From assembly GCF_020618415.1 (NCBI RefSeq), contig NZ_CP085344.1:1759001-1823000 (forward strand): DNA of 64,000 bases, given 5' to 3'. The notes under the pieces were generated by a model that was given only the letters and a program-made list of their open reading frames with translations, was not told the DNA's origin and did not search any database. Of this stretch, positions 48,439 to 56,979 are shown in pieces. Every line of letters begins with the position of its first letter. The first letter of the stretch is position 1. The position numbers and the translations under genes are program-made. The DNA comes from Cupriavidus sp. MP-37 (GTDB taxonomy: Bacteria; Pseudomonadota; Gammaproteobacteria; Burkholderiales; Burkholderiaceae).

Positions 48439-48811
48439 GGCTGTCTCCCTCGAAAGCATGGGAACAGGCTAGGGCACCGATCCGGGATTTCACGGAACGA
48501 TTTGTAAAGGTTTGTTGCGGTGCGGATGAGCCACTCCCATTGATCCGGCAAGTCCATTCCCTTCATCGCGCGGGCGGGCACGACCGTGGTTCCTGCGGCC
48601 GGACCGCGCTGACTCGCTGGGGGAATCGCTGCAAACGTGCACGGGGCCGCCGCACTTTTTGCGCCCTTCGAACTGGAAGATTATCCAAATGCAACAAATT
48701 GTCATTTTTGGCGGCTTGCAGCATTTGGGTGATTCCCTCGCGCGGGCAGATGGCTTAAAGTGCCGGGGCCTTTATCGGCACACTCCGAGCCACCTGACCC
48801 AGAACAACATC
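48439..48811 (+). other. Intergenic region before the M48 lipoprotein gene
   Basis: This 373-base stretch contains no supported gene. A locally AT-richer patch at 48660-48715 and a small stem GTGCCG/CGGCAC at about 48761-48782 lie just before the lipoprotein start and probably include its promoter. The 5' third faces the minus-strand small protein and must hold that gene's promoter. Confidence 0.4.
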
Positions 48812-49573
48812 ATGAAAGCAACTCTCTCGCTCGCTTCCTGCGCCGTCGCGGCGGCACTGCTGGCCGGCTGTTCCGGCGGCATGCCCACCAGTGTCGACGG
48901 CATGCTGAGCGCCGGCACCTCGCTGGCCAAGGCTGCCACGCTGTCGGACGCCGATGTCAAGAGCCTGTCGGACCAGGCCTGCGCGGAATCGGACAAGACC
49001 AACAAGATCGCCGCGGCCAACAGCACTTACAACAAGCGCCTGGTCAAGATCATGAGCGGGCTGAAGAACAGCGACGTGCCCAATGTCAATGCCAAGGTCT
49101 ACCTGACCAAGGACGTCAACGCCTGGGCCATGGCCAACGGCTGCGTGCGCGTGTACAGCGGCCTGATGGACATGATGACCGACGACGAAGTGCGCGGCGT
49201 GCTGGGCCACGAGCTGGGCCACGTGGCGCTGGGCCACACCAAGAAGGCCATGCAGGTGGCCTACACCGCCACCGCGGCGCGCGGCGCGGCGGCTTCGGCC
49301 GGCAACGGCGCGGTGGCGGCGCTGTCTCAATCGCAGTTGGGCGAACTGGGCGAGAAGCTGATCAACGCGCAGTTCTCGCAGTCGCAGGAGACCGCGGCCG
49401 ACGACTACTCGTTCGACCTGCTGACCAAGAACAAGGCCAGCACCAAGGGCCTGGTCACGGCGTTCCAGAAGCTGGCCAAGCTCGACGGCGGCAAGTCCAG
49501 CATGTTCTCGTCGCACCCGGGCTCGGAAGACCGCGCCAAGCACATCGAGCAGCGCATGAGCAAGGCTTCGTAA
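48812..49573 (+). CDS. M48-family metalloprotease lipoprotein (LoiP/YggG-like)
   Basis: The 253-residue protein has a short signal ending in the lipobox LLAGC (Cys20) and an M48 peptidase domain with the zinc motif HELGH in GVLGHELGHVALGH. A third ligand Glu is expected in SQSQETAADDYSFDLL. Like LoiP it should act in the periplasm on misfolded or outer-membrane proteins. The closing FSSHPGSEDRAKHIEQ is typical. No good ribosome site precedes the ATG, but the signal peptide fixes the start. Confidence 0.9.
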   Translation: MKATLSLASCAVAAALLAGCSGGMPTSVDGMLSAGTSLAKAATLSDADVKSLSDQACAESDKTNKIAAANSTYNKRLVKIMSGLKNSDVPNVNAKVYLTKDVNAWAMANGCVRVYSGLMDMMTDDEVRGVLGHELGHVALGHTKKAMQVAYTATAARGAAASAGNGAVAALSQSQLGELGEKLINAQFSQSQETAADDYSFDLLTKNKASTKGLVTAFQKLAKLDGGKSSMFSSHPGSEDRAKHIEQRMSKAS

Positions 49574-49588
49574 GCCGCCCGCGCAAGC

Positions 49589-49629
49589 AAAAAAACCGCC
49601 CGCACCGGTCATGCCGGTGCGGGCGGTTT
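49589..49629 (-). terminator. Bidirectional terminator
   Basis: A 16-bp perfect stem (49593-49608 with 49614-49629, arms AAACCGCCCGCACCGG) has a five-base loop. On the minus strand it runs into seven T residues, serving the universal stress gene; on the plus strand it is followed only by TTTGAC, a weaker end for the lipoprotein gene. Confidence 0.9.
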
Positions 49630-49655
49630 GACTTTGGCGCGCGCTGCGCCCTGGT

Positions 49656-50090
49656 TCAGCGGTAGACGATCACCGGAATGTCGGTATGCGTCAGCACCTT
49701 CTGCGTCTCGCTGCCGAGCAGCAGGCCGGACAGTCCGCGGCGGCCGTGCGAGGCCATGAAGATCACGTCGCAGCCATGGCGCTCGGCCGCGTCGATGATG
49801 CCCAGGTAGGGCACGGCAAAGGTGGACATGTCGGCGTCGAAGGTCACGCCGGCCGCCGTGGCCAGGTTCTCGACCTCTTTCAGATACAGCTTGGCCTGGT
49901 TCTCGATGCGGTCCTTGAACGCCTGCGGGGCCTCGACCACGATCTCGCTGAACGGCGTGTACGGGTATTCCTCCAGGCAGACATAGGCCGTGACGCGCGC
50001 GCCGATGGCCTTGGCGAGCTCCAGTCCGCCGTTGATGGCTTTCTTGGAGAGTTCCGAGCCGTCGGTGGGAAGCAGGATATGTTGGAACAT
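49656..50090 (-). CDS. Universal stress protein, UspA family
   Basis: The 144-residue protein has the Usp fold: FQHILLPTDGSELSKKAI at the N-terminus and the ATP-loop SHGRRGLSGLLLGSETQKVL near the end. It should be a cytoplasmic, nucleotide-binding stress protein. AAGGAGCCCC precedes the ATG. It closely resembles the product of 55936-56367, sharing the EEYPY, GIIDAA, CDVIFMASHGRRGL and GSETQKVLTH segments, so the two are paralogs. Confidence 0.93.
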   Translation of the reverse strand: MFQHILLPTDGSELSKKAINGGLELAKAIGARVTAYVCLEEYPYTPFSEIVVEAPQAFKDRIENQAKLYLKEVENLATAAGVTFDADMSTFAVPYLGIIDAAERHGCDVIFMASHGRRGLSGLLLGSETQKVLTHTDIPVIVYR

Positions 50091-50273
50091 GCGGGGCTCC
50101 TTTGCTGACTAGGGGTCGGGGCAGGGCGCCCGCCGCTTCGCGGTGCGCGCGGTGCGGCCGCGGCGCCGGGCAACGCCTGTCTTGAATCCATTGTAGTCAG
50201 TGTGCCGAGAGGGCCATTGCGTCATGTCAATGCGATCCGAAGTGCTCCGGCACGCCTGCATTGGGCCCGGTGA

Positions 50274-51224
50274 TCAGTCCGCGAGCACTTCCGCCACCGG
50301 CAGCGCCGAGGCCTGCTCGGCGCGCCGCCAGTAGGACGGGTTGCCGTAGGTGTTCTTCAGGTGGTCGATAAAGAGCCGCACCCGCAGCGGCAGGTGCTTG
50401 CGCTGCGGGAATACCGCGTGGATGCCGATCGGCGGCGCCTGGAACTCGTCGAGCACCGTGACCAGCCGTCCGCTGGCAATCTCGCTGCCGACTTCCCACC
50501 ACGAGCGCCAGGCCAGCCCGTTGCCTTGCAGGCACCACTCGTGCAGCACCGCGCCGTCGCTGCATTCCATGGTGCCGCCCACCTTCACGGTCACGGCGCG
50601 GCCTTCCTCCTGGAACACCCAGCCGCGCTGCATGTTGGCGCTGGCGCCGAAGGCCAGGCAGTTATGGCGCTGCAGGTCCTCCGGCGTCATCGGGCGCCCG
50701 GCGCGCGCCAGGTAGTCCGGCGCGGCCACCACCACGCGGCGGGTTTCGGCCAGCCGGATCGACACCAGGCTGGAATCGGGCAGGTCGCCCAGGCGGATGG
50801 CGCAGTCGAAGCCTTCGTTGACCAGGTCGACCACGCGGTCGGATAGGTCCAGCGTGATCGACACATCGGGGTGCGACTCAATGAACAGTGGCACCAGCGG
50901 CGCCACGTGCTTGCGCCCGTAGCCGGCCGGCGCGGTCACGCGCAGGTGGCCGCTGGCCTTGACGCCGCCCGCCGAGACGCTGGCCTCGGCGTTATGCAGG
51001 TCGTTCAGGATGCGCTGGCAATCTTCCAGGAAGGCCGAGCCCTCGAAGGTCAGGCTGATCTTGCGGGTGGTGCGTACCAGCAGCTTGACGCCCAGCCGCT
51101 CTTCGAGCGCATCGATGCGCCGGCCGATGATCGCGGGCGCCACGCCCTCGGCCGCGGCGGCGGCGGACAGGCTGCCGCGCGAGGCGACGGATACAAAGGT
51201 CTCCAGTTGTTTGAAATGGTCCAC
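50274..51224 (-). CDS. LysR-family transcriptional regulator
   Basis: The 316-residue regulator has an N-terminal winged HTH (SRGSLSAAAAAEGVAPAIIGRRIDALEERLGVKLLVRTTRKISLT) and a LysR effector domain with LRVTAPAGYGRKHVAPLVPLF. The start is a GTG at 51224. It is divergent from the haloacid-dehalogenase-like gene and aceB, 291 bases away, and could control them; no T-N11-A operator was pinned down. Its ligand is unknown. Confidence 0.9.
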   Translation of the reverse strand: MDHFKQLETFVSVASRGSLSAAAAAEGVAPAIIGRRIDALEERLGVKLLVRTTRKISLTFEGSAFLEDCQRILNDLHNAEASVSAGGVKASGHLRVTAPAGYGRKHVAPLVPLFIESHPDVSITLDLSDRVVDLVNEGFDCAIRLGDLPDSSLVSIRLAETRRVVVAAPDYLARAGRPMTPEDLQRHNCLAFGASANMQRGWVFQEEGRAVTVKVGGTMECSDGAVLHEWCLQGNGLAWRSWWEVGSEIASGRLVTVLDEFQAPPIGIHAVFPQRKHLPLRVRLFIDHLKNTYGNPSYWRRAEQASALPVAEVLAD

Positions 51225-51515
51225 AAATGTTTCGCCTGATATGCGCGGAGATCCCGCGGTGTGCCGCGCCGGCCACGCAACGGGTGCCGTGACGGGCCGC
51301 TGGTCGCCAGTAAAGAGGATTTGGTGCGGAGTTTCGTTTTAGTCAGCCAAGATTAGTTGTGTAAAAGTAAAAGATCAAGTGACCGACGACCACTTTGCCG
51401 CAGTGCAGCGTCTCCCTACAATTCGATGCATTCAATGGTGTACAGCGCCACGCAGCCGTGGCCTGGCCGCCGCTCCATCCAGTTGCCCACCGCGTTGCAG
51501 GTTGCCCAGGCCCTC

Positions 51516-52217
51516 ATGAACAAGATCCGCGCCGTCGTCTTCGATGCCTATGGCACGCTGTTCGACGTGTATTCCGTTACCGCGCGCGCGGAACAGCTGT
51601 TCCCCGGCCGCGGCGAGGCGCTGGCGCTGCTGTGGCGCGACCGCCAGATCGACTACACGCGCATCCGCACCATGGCCGCGCCCGACGGCGCGCACTACAA
51701 GCCGTTCTGGGCCATCACCGTGGACGCGCTGCGCTACGCCGCCGAGCGCCTGGGCCTGCCGCTGGACGAGGCGGCCGAGGCGCAGCTGCTCAAGGAATAC
51801 GCGTGCCTGTCGGCGTTCCCGGAAAACCTGGGCGCGCTCAAGCGCCTGCGCAAGGCCGGGCTGCCGCTGGGCATCCTGTCCAACGGCAACGCCGAGATGC
51901 TCGACATCTCGGTCAAGAGCGCCGGCATGCATGGGCTGTTCGACCATGTGCTGTCGGTCGATGCGGTGCGCCAGTACAAGACCGCGCCGGCCGCCTATGC
52001 GCTGGGGCCGCTGGCCTTCGGGCTGGAGGCGCAGGAGATGCTGTTCGTCTCGTCCAACGGCTGGGATGCCTGCGGTGCCACCTGGTATGGCTACACCACC
52101 TTCTGGATCAACCGTGCCGGCCATCCGGCGGAGCGGCTCGACGTGGCCCCCGCCGGCACCGGGCACGACATGAACGACCTGCTCGAATTCGTCCGCGCCC
52201 ATGGCGTGGCGGCATAG
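51516..52217 (+). CDS. Haloacid dehalogenase type II-like HAD hydrolase
   Basis: The 233-residue HAD enzyme carries the nucleophile motif VVFDAYGTLFD, the second motif SNG in ILSNGNAEML, the Lys in VRQYKTAPAAY, and the acidic motif in FVSSNGWDACGATWYGY. The Y-G-T-L nucleophile loop and SSNGWD are those of L-2-haloacid dehalogenases, which release halide from 2-haloacids to give 2-hydroxyacids. Activity on other phosphate or halo substrates cannot be excluded. The ATG at 51516 lacks a strong ribosome site; an upstream in-frame ATG at 51426 adds 30 residues. aceB follows after 51 bases. Confidence 0.85.
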   Translation: MNKIRAVVFDAYGTLFDVYSVTARAEQLFPGRGEALALLWRDRQIDYTRIRTMAAPDGAHYKPFWAITVDALRYAAERLGLPLDEAAEAQLLKEYACLSAFPENLGALKRLRKAGLPLGILSNGNAEMLDISVKSAGMHGLFDHVLSVDAVRQYKTAPAAYALGPLAFGLEAQEMLFVSSNGWDACGATWYGYTTFWINRAGHPAERLDVAPAGTGHDMNDLLEFVRAHGVAA

Positions 52218-52268
52218 CAGGGCGCCCAACAACCAAAGCTATCGCTATCGTTTAACAGGAGAACACTG

Positions 52269-53855
52269 ATGGCTATCACGCTGCCCGCGGGCATGAAGAT
52301 TACCGGCGAGATCCTGCCGGCCTACGAAGATATCCTCACGCCGGAAGCCCTGGCCCTGGTAGACAAGCTGCACCGTGCCTTCGAGCCGCGCCGTCAGGAA
52401 CTGCTGGCCGCGCGCGTCGAGCGCGCCAAGCGCCTGGACGCCGGCGAGGTGCCCGACTTCCTGCCGGAAACCAGGAGCATCCGCGAAGGCGACTGGAAGG
52501 TTGCCCCGGTGCCCAAGGCGCTGGAATGCCGCCGCGTGGAAATCACCGGCCCGGTCGAAGCCAAGATGGTGATCAACGCCTTCAACTCGGGCGCTGACAG
52601 CTACATGACCGACTTCGAGGATTCCAACACCCCCAACTGGCACAACCAGCTGCAGGGTCAGGTCAACCTGAAGGCCGCCGTGCGCCGCACGCTGACGCTG
52701 GAATCGAAGGGCAAGCAGTACAAGCTGAACGACAAGATCGCCACGCTGCAGGTGCGTCCGCGCGGCTGGCACCTGGACGAGAAGCACGTCACCATCGACG
52801 GCAAGCGCGTCTCGGGCGGCATCTTCGACTTCGCGCTGTTCCTGTTCCACAACGCCAAGGAGCAGATTGCCCGCGGCGCCGGCCCGTTCTTCTACCTGCC
52901 GAAGATGGAAAGCCATCTGGAAGCGCGCCTGTGGAACGACATCTTCGTGATGGCGCAGAACGAAATCGGCCTGCCGCAAGGCACCATCAAGGCCACCGTG
53001 CTGATCGAAACCATCCTCGCCGCGTTCGAGATGGACGAGATCCTGTATGAGCTGCGCGAGCACAGCGCCGGCCTGAACGCCGGCCGCTGGGACTACATCT
53101 TCTCGTGCATCAAGAAGTTCAAGAACGACAAGGACTTCTGCCTGGCCGACCGCGCCAAGGTCACCATGACCGCGCCGTTCATGCGCTCGTATGCGCTGCT
53201 GCTGCTCAAGACCTGCCACCACCGCGGCGCTCCCGCGATCGGCGGCATGAGCGCGCTGATCCCGATCAAGAACGATCCGGAGAAGAACGCCATCGCCATG
53301 GAAGGCATCATCAGCGACAAGCGCCGCGACGCCACCGATGGCTATGACGGCGGCTGGGTGGCGCACCCGGGCCTGGTCGAGCCGGCGATGAAGGAATTCG
53401 TCGCGGTGCTGGGCGACAAGCCCAACCAGTTCGAGAAGCAGCGTCCGGACGTGCAGGTGAAGGGCGCCGACCTGCTGAACTTCCAGCCGGAAACGCCGAT
53501 CACCGAGCACGGCCTGCGCATGAACATCAACGTCGGCATCCACTACCTGGGCGCCTGGCTGGCCGGCAACGGCTGCGTGCCGATCCACAACCTGATGGAA
53601 GATGCCGCCACCGCCGAGATCTCGCGCTCGCAGGTGTGGCAGTGGATCCGCTCGCCCAAGGGCAAGCTGGAGGACGGCACCAAGGTCACGGCCGAGCTGG
53701 TGCGCAAGCTGATCCCGGAAGAGCTGGCCAAGGTCAAGGAACTGGTTGGTGGCGACACCAGCACCTATGACCGCGCCGCCGAAATTTTCGAGCAGATGTC
53801 GACGTCGGAGGACTTTGCCGAGTTCCTGACGCTGCCGCTGTACGAAGAAGTCTGA
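52269..53855 (+). CDS. aceB: Malate synthase A
   Basis: The 528-residue enzyme condenses glyoxylate with acetyl-CoA to malate, the second glyoxylate-shunt step. Family segments in order are DFEDSNTPNWHNQLQGQVNL (acidic Mg site), VRPRGWHLDEKH with the catalytic Arg, GPFFYLPKMESHLEARLWND, TVLIETILAAFEMDEILYELREH, GRWDYIFSCIKKF, and the C-terminal EDAATAEISRSQVWQWI with the conserved acids. The length is that of isoform A. AACAGGAGAACACTG fixes the start; a terminator follows. Confidence 0.97.
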   Translation: MAITLPAGMKITGEILPAYEDILTPEALALVDKLHRAFEPRRQELLAARVERAKRLDAGEVPDFLPETRSIREGDWKVAPVPKALECRRVEITGPVEAKMVINAFNSGADSYMTDFEDSNTPNWHNQLQGQVNLKAAVRRTLTLESKGKQYKLNDKIATLQVRPRGWHLDEKHVTIDGKRVSGGIFDFALFLFHNAKEQIARGAGPFFYLPKMESHLEARLWNDIFVMAQNEIGLPQGTIKATVLIETILAAFEMDEILYELREHSAGLNAGRWDYIFSCIKKFKNDKDFCLADRAKVTMTAPFMRSYALLLLKTCHHRGAPAIGGMSALIPIKNDPEKNAIAMEGIISDKRRDATDGYDGGWVAHPGLVEPAMKEFVAVLGDKPNQFEKQRPDVQVKGADLLNFQPETPITEHGLRMNINVGIHYLGAWLAGNGCVPIHNLMEDAATAEISRSQVWQWIRSPKGKLEDGTKVTAELVRKLIPEELAKVKELVGGDTSTYDRAAEIFEQMSTSEDFAEFLTLPLYEEV

Positions 53856-53883
53856 ACGCGAACCGGCTCGCCGGATATCAGGG

Positions 53884-53909
53884 AACCGCAGCCTCGGCTG
53901 CGGTTTTTT
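53884..53909 (+). terminator. Rho-independent terminator of aceB
   Basis: An 8-bp stem AACCGCAG/CTGCGGTT with a six-base loop runs into six T residues, 28 bases after the aceB stop codon. Confidence 0.9.
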
Positions 53910-53939
53910 GCTTTTTGGCGCGCGCTGACCCGCGTTAAG

Positions 53940-54197
53940 CCCGCCTTACACCTGTCATGCAGTGCAGCAATACAGCGTAAGCACTTGTAACTTTAGTGTC
54001 GGCGGCTGCACTTTATGTTGTCCGTTCTCCAATACTTTTTGGGTTTATCCCTAGGCCTGAACTGGAACAAACCCTCTAGGATGCGGGTTCGATGGTGCGC
54101 TGCAAGATTGCCGGCGCGGCACGGTCATGGCGCTGCGCCGTGACGCTTTGCCAGCGCCGGTGCGCCATTCCGTCCGATCCACCCACAGGAGATCTGC
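53940..54197 (+). promoter_or_regulatory. Upstream region of the phasin gene
   Basis: The region between the aceB terminator and phaP is AT-richer than its surroundings and has no gene. At 53957-53970 lies TGCAGTGCAGCA, containing the odd palindrome TGCA-G-TGCA. TGC/GCA-rich sites are the kind bound by PhaR-type PHB repressors, so this is a candidate operator. I cannot place the promoter boxes with confidence. An AGGAG site lies just before the phaP ATG. Confidence 0.35.
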
Positions 54198-54755
54198 ATG
54201 TCACCTTTTACGCCCGAACAATTTGCTGCGGCGCAGAAGTCCAATGTGAGCCATTTGTTCGCGCTGACGAACACGGCATTTGAAGGTTTCCAGAAGCTGA
54301 CCGAACTGAACCTGCAGGCCTTCCGGACCTCGCTCGCCGAAGGCCAGGAAAACGTCGAGGCGGTGCTGGCCGGCAAGGACCCGCGCGAAGTGTTCGCGGC
54401 CCAGGGCAACCTGGTGCAGCCGGCTGCCGAGAAGGCCGTGGCGTATGCCCGCCACGTCTATGAAATCGCCGCCAATACGCAGGCCGAGCTGAGCAAGGCC
54501 GTCGAGGCCCAGTACGAACAGCACAACCGCAACGTCCAGGCTTTCGTCGACACCTTCGTGAAGAACGCGCCGGCCGGTTCGGAAGCGCTGACCGCGCTGC
54601 TGCAGTCTGGTGTTGCCGCCGCCAACACCACCTATCAGTCGTTCCAGGACGCCGCCAAGCAGACCGCTGAAGTCGCCAAGGCCAACCTGGCCAAGACCGC
54701 CGCAGCCGCGTCGGGTGCGGCCGCGAACGCGACTCCCCGCGCCGCCAAGGCGTAA
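54198..54755 (+). CDS. phaP: Phasin (PHB granule-associated protein)
   Basis: The 185-residue protein is a phasin, coating polyhydroxybutyrate granules. It has the family start PEQFAAAQKSNVSHLFALTNTAFEGFQKLTELNLQAFR, an amphipathic helical body with no transmembrane helix, and an Ala/Lys-rich tail (AKTAAAASGAAANA). The C. necator group has several phasins; placement directly before a phaB paralog suggests phaP3, from memory of H16. AGGAG precedes the ATG. It is likely under PhaR control, as other phasins are. Confidence 0.93.
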   Translation: MSPFTPEQFAAAQKSNVSHLFALTNTAFEGFQKLTELNLQAFRTSLAEGQENVEAVLAGKDPREVFAAQGNLVQPAAEKAVAYARHVYEIAANTQAELSKAVEAQYEQHNRNVQAFVDTFVKNAPAGSEALTALLQSGVAAANTTYQSFQDAAKQTAEVAKANLAKTAAAASGAAANATPRAAKA

Positions 54756-54762
54756 CAGTACA

Positions 54763-54842
54763 GCGCTGGCCGGCACCACCGGCCAGCGCGCTGACCACAG
54801 ATCGCAGGCATGCAGGCCGGGAACCCCGCGTTCCCGGCCTGC
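54763..54842. repeat. Two strong stem-loops between phaP and phaB
   Basis: The first is an 11-bp perfect stem (54763-54773 with 54779-54789, arms GCGCTGGCCGG). The second is a 13-bp perfect stem (54812-54824 with 54830-54842, arms GCAGGCCGGGAAC). Neither is followed by a T-run. They may reduce read-through from phaP into phaB or protect the 3' end of a highly expressed phaP message. Confidence 0.65.
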
Positions 54843-55014
54843 AGCACCGCGACACCAGATCTTCCCGCCCAAGCCATGCGAACCGGGACCGGCACGGTCC
54901 GGCCCGGCATGGCCGCGCTTTGCCTGCGCCACGGCGGGAACTTGCTCGGGGCTACCGGGGGAATGCCCCTTCCTGCACGGCAGGGCACTTTCAACTTACG
55001 ACGACGCAATCAGC

Positions 55015-55758
55015 ATGACGAAGAGAATCGCATTGGTAACAGGTGGCATGGGCGGCCTCGGCGAGGCCATCAGCATCCGGCTGCACGACGCCGGCCATAG
55101 CGTGGTGGTAACGCACTCGCCCGGCAATGCCAAGGCCGGGGACTGGCTGGCCACGATGGCCGCCAGCGGCCGCGAGATGCGCGCCTATGAGGTCGACGTC
55201 TCCGACTATGACGCCTGCCAGGCCTGCGCGGCGCGCATCCTGGCCGACGTCGGCCACGTCGACATCCTGGTGAACAATGCCGGCATTACGCGCGACATGG
55301 CCTTCAAGAAGATGGACAAGCCGAACTGGGACGCGGTGATGCGCACCAACCTCGATTCGGTGTTCAACCTCACCAAGCCGCTGTGCGAAGGCATGGTCGA
55401 GCGCGGCTGGGGCCGCATCATCAATATCTCGTCGGTCAACGGCTCCAAGGGCGCGTTCGGCCAGACCAACTATGCCGCGGCCAAGGCCGGCATGCATGGC
55501 TTCACCAAATCGCTGGCGCTGGAAGTGGCGCGCAAGGGCGTGACCGTCAACACGGTCTCGCCGGGCTACCTGGCCACCAAGATGGTCAACGCCGTGCCCA
55601 AGGAGATCATGGAGACAAAGATTCTGCCGCAGATCCCGGTTGGCCGCGTCGGCAAGCCCGAGGAAGTAGCGGCGCTGATTGCCTACCTGTGCTCGGAGGA
55701 TGCGGCCTATGTGACCGGTTCCAATATCGCCATCAACGGCGGCCAGCACATGCAGTAA
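55015..55758 (+). CDS. phaB: Acetoacetyl-CoA reductase
   Basis: The 247-residue short-chain dehydrogenase reduces acetoacetyl-CoA to (R)-3-hydroxybutyryl-CoA with NADPH. The nucleotide loop is TGGMGGLGEAI, followed by NNAGITRD. The catalytic triad is Ser140, Tyr153 and Lys157 in INISSVNGSKGAFGQTNYAAAK. The closing NGGQHMQ is the PhaB ending. Position 147 is Ala where, from memory, the main PhaB has Gln. It is probably the phaB3 paralog, acting beside its phasin; no phaA or phaC is in the window. Confidence 0.93.
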   Translation: MTKRIALVTGGMGGLGEAISIRLHDAGHSVVVTHSPGNAKAGDWLATMAASGREMRAYEVDVSDYDACQACAARILADVGHVDILVNNAGITRDMAFKKMDKPNWDAVMRTNLDSVFNLTKPLCEGMVERGWGRIINISSVNGSKGAFGQTNYAAAKAGMHGFTKSLALEVARKGVTVNTVSPGYLATKMVNAVPKEIMETKILPQIPVGRVGKPEEVAALIAYLCSEDAAYVTGSNIAINGGQHMQ

Positions 55759-55781
55759 GCGGTCGGCTCCGGCCTTGGCCT

Positions 55782-55807
55782 GCTCCCGGAACGTCGTTTC
55801 CGGGAGC
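55782..55807. repeat. Stem-loop after phaB
   Basis: A 10-bp perfect stem GCTCCCGGAA / TTCCGGGAGC with a six-base loop lies 24 bases after the phaB stop. No T-run follows, so it is a weak or Rho-assisted terminator at best. Confidence 0.55.
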
Positions 55808-55935
55808 GGTACTGCCCAAGTGCCAGCCGCCGGTCATCGTCGCGTTGCTGCCGCAAGCCGGATTCTTGTCCATACTGAAGCTTGACCGGCGGACCGCCTC
55901 ACCCCGCCGGGGACCACCGCGGACGGAGGGACATC

Positions 55936-56367
55936 GTGTTCAAGCACATCTTGCTGGCCACCGACGGCTCAGAACTTTCAAGAATGGCGATGGAGGCGGC
56001 CATCGGCTTTGTCAAAGCCGACGGCACCAGGCTGACCGCCTACACGTGCATGGAGGAGTATCCCTATCTGGCATCGGGCGATGCCGGCCATCCCAGGCGC
56101 AAGGCCTTCGAAGAGCAGGAAGCCGAGCGGGCGAGGGCCCGGCTCGAGCAGGTGGTCGCCGCGGCCGAGGCGGCAGGCGTGTCCTGCGCCACGGACATGA
56201 CCGCGACCGTTCCCTATAAGGGCATCATCGATGCCGCGGCAAGGCACGAGTGTGATGTGATCTTCATGGCGTCGCACGGCCGCCGGGGCCTGGACGCCTT
56301 GCTGGTCGGCAGTGAAACGCAGAAGGTGCTCACCCATTGCCGGGTGCCCGTGCTGGTCTACCGCTGA
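55936..56367 (+). CDS. Universal stress protein, UspA family
   Basis: The 143-residue Usp begins at a GTG after GGAGGG (VFKHILLATDGSELS). It ends in the ATP-loop region SHGRRGLDALLVGSETQKVLTH. It is a paralog of the product of 49656-50090 but differs in the middle, where it has a charged insert (GHPRRKAFEEQEAERARARLEQ). Its position between phaB and a ferritin-like gene suggests expression in the same storage or stress state. Confidence 0.92.
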   Translation: MFKHILLATDGSELSRMAMEAAIGFVKADGTRLTAYTCMEEYPYLASGDAGHPRRKAFEEQEAERARARLEQVVAAAEAAGVSCATDMTATVPYKGIIDAAARHECDVIFMASHGRRGLDALLVGSETQKVLTHCRVPVLVYR

Positions 56368-56443
56368 AGCGCGGCGCGGCGCGCCGTGCCTGCGGCCGCA
56401 GCGCGGGCTTGCCGTCGACACTCCAGCCCACGGAGGTACTGCC

Positions 56444-56908
56444 ATGACGGGAATCGAACAGGAAAAGGTAGTCGGCGTACTCAACCGGATACTCGAGGCC
56501 GAGCTCGCCGGGGTGGTGCGCTACACGCATTATTCGTTCCTGATCTTCGGCTTCGGCCGCATACCCGTCGTGTCGTGGCTGCGGGAGCAGGCCAGCGAGT
56601 CGCTGCTGCACGCGCACCAGGCGGGCGAATGGATCACCACACTGGGCGCCTATCCTTCGCTTGGCATCGGCGAGCTGCTGGACGCCCACACCACCGATAT
56701 CGCCGCGATCCTGCGTGAATCGCTGGCCACCGAACAGCAGGCGCTTGCGCTGTACCGCGAACTGCTGGCCCTGGTCGAGGGCCGCTCCGTGGCGCTGGAA
56801 GAATATGCGCGCCAATTGATCCAGCTGGAAGAGCTGCATGCGGGCGAGGTCGAGAAAATGCTGCGCAAGCCCGGTGCCGCGGTAGCGGGGCAGGCAGCGA
56901 AGGGCTGA
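56444..56908 (+). CDS. Bacterioferritin-like protein
   Basis: The 154-residue helical protein has the ferritin-like diiron layout: Glu in ILEAELAGVVRYTHYS, E-x2-H in SESLLHAHQAGEW, Glu in LATEQQALALYREL and E-x2-H in LEELHAGEVEKML. It resembles the bacterioferritin/DPS-like branch seen near stress genes and is a distant relative of the 180-residue protein at 26271-26813. GGAGGTACT precedes the ATG. It follows the Usp gene after 76 bases. Confidence 0.87.
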   Translation: MTGIEQEKVVGVLNRILEAELAGVVRYTHYSFLIFGFGRIPVVSWLREQASESLLHAHQAGEWITTLGAYPSLGIGELLDAHTTDIAAILRESLATEQQALALYRELLALVEGRSVALEEYARQLIQLEELHAGEVEKMLRKPGAAVAGQAAKG

Positions 56909-56979
56909 CCGGCGCCGGCCCGATGGATCCCCGGCATCTGGCGGGTTGCCGCTTCGATTGACCTGCCAGTCGGCGCCGC

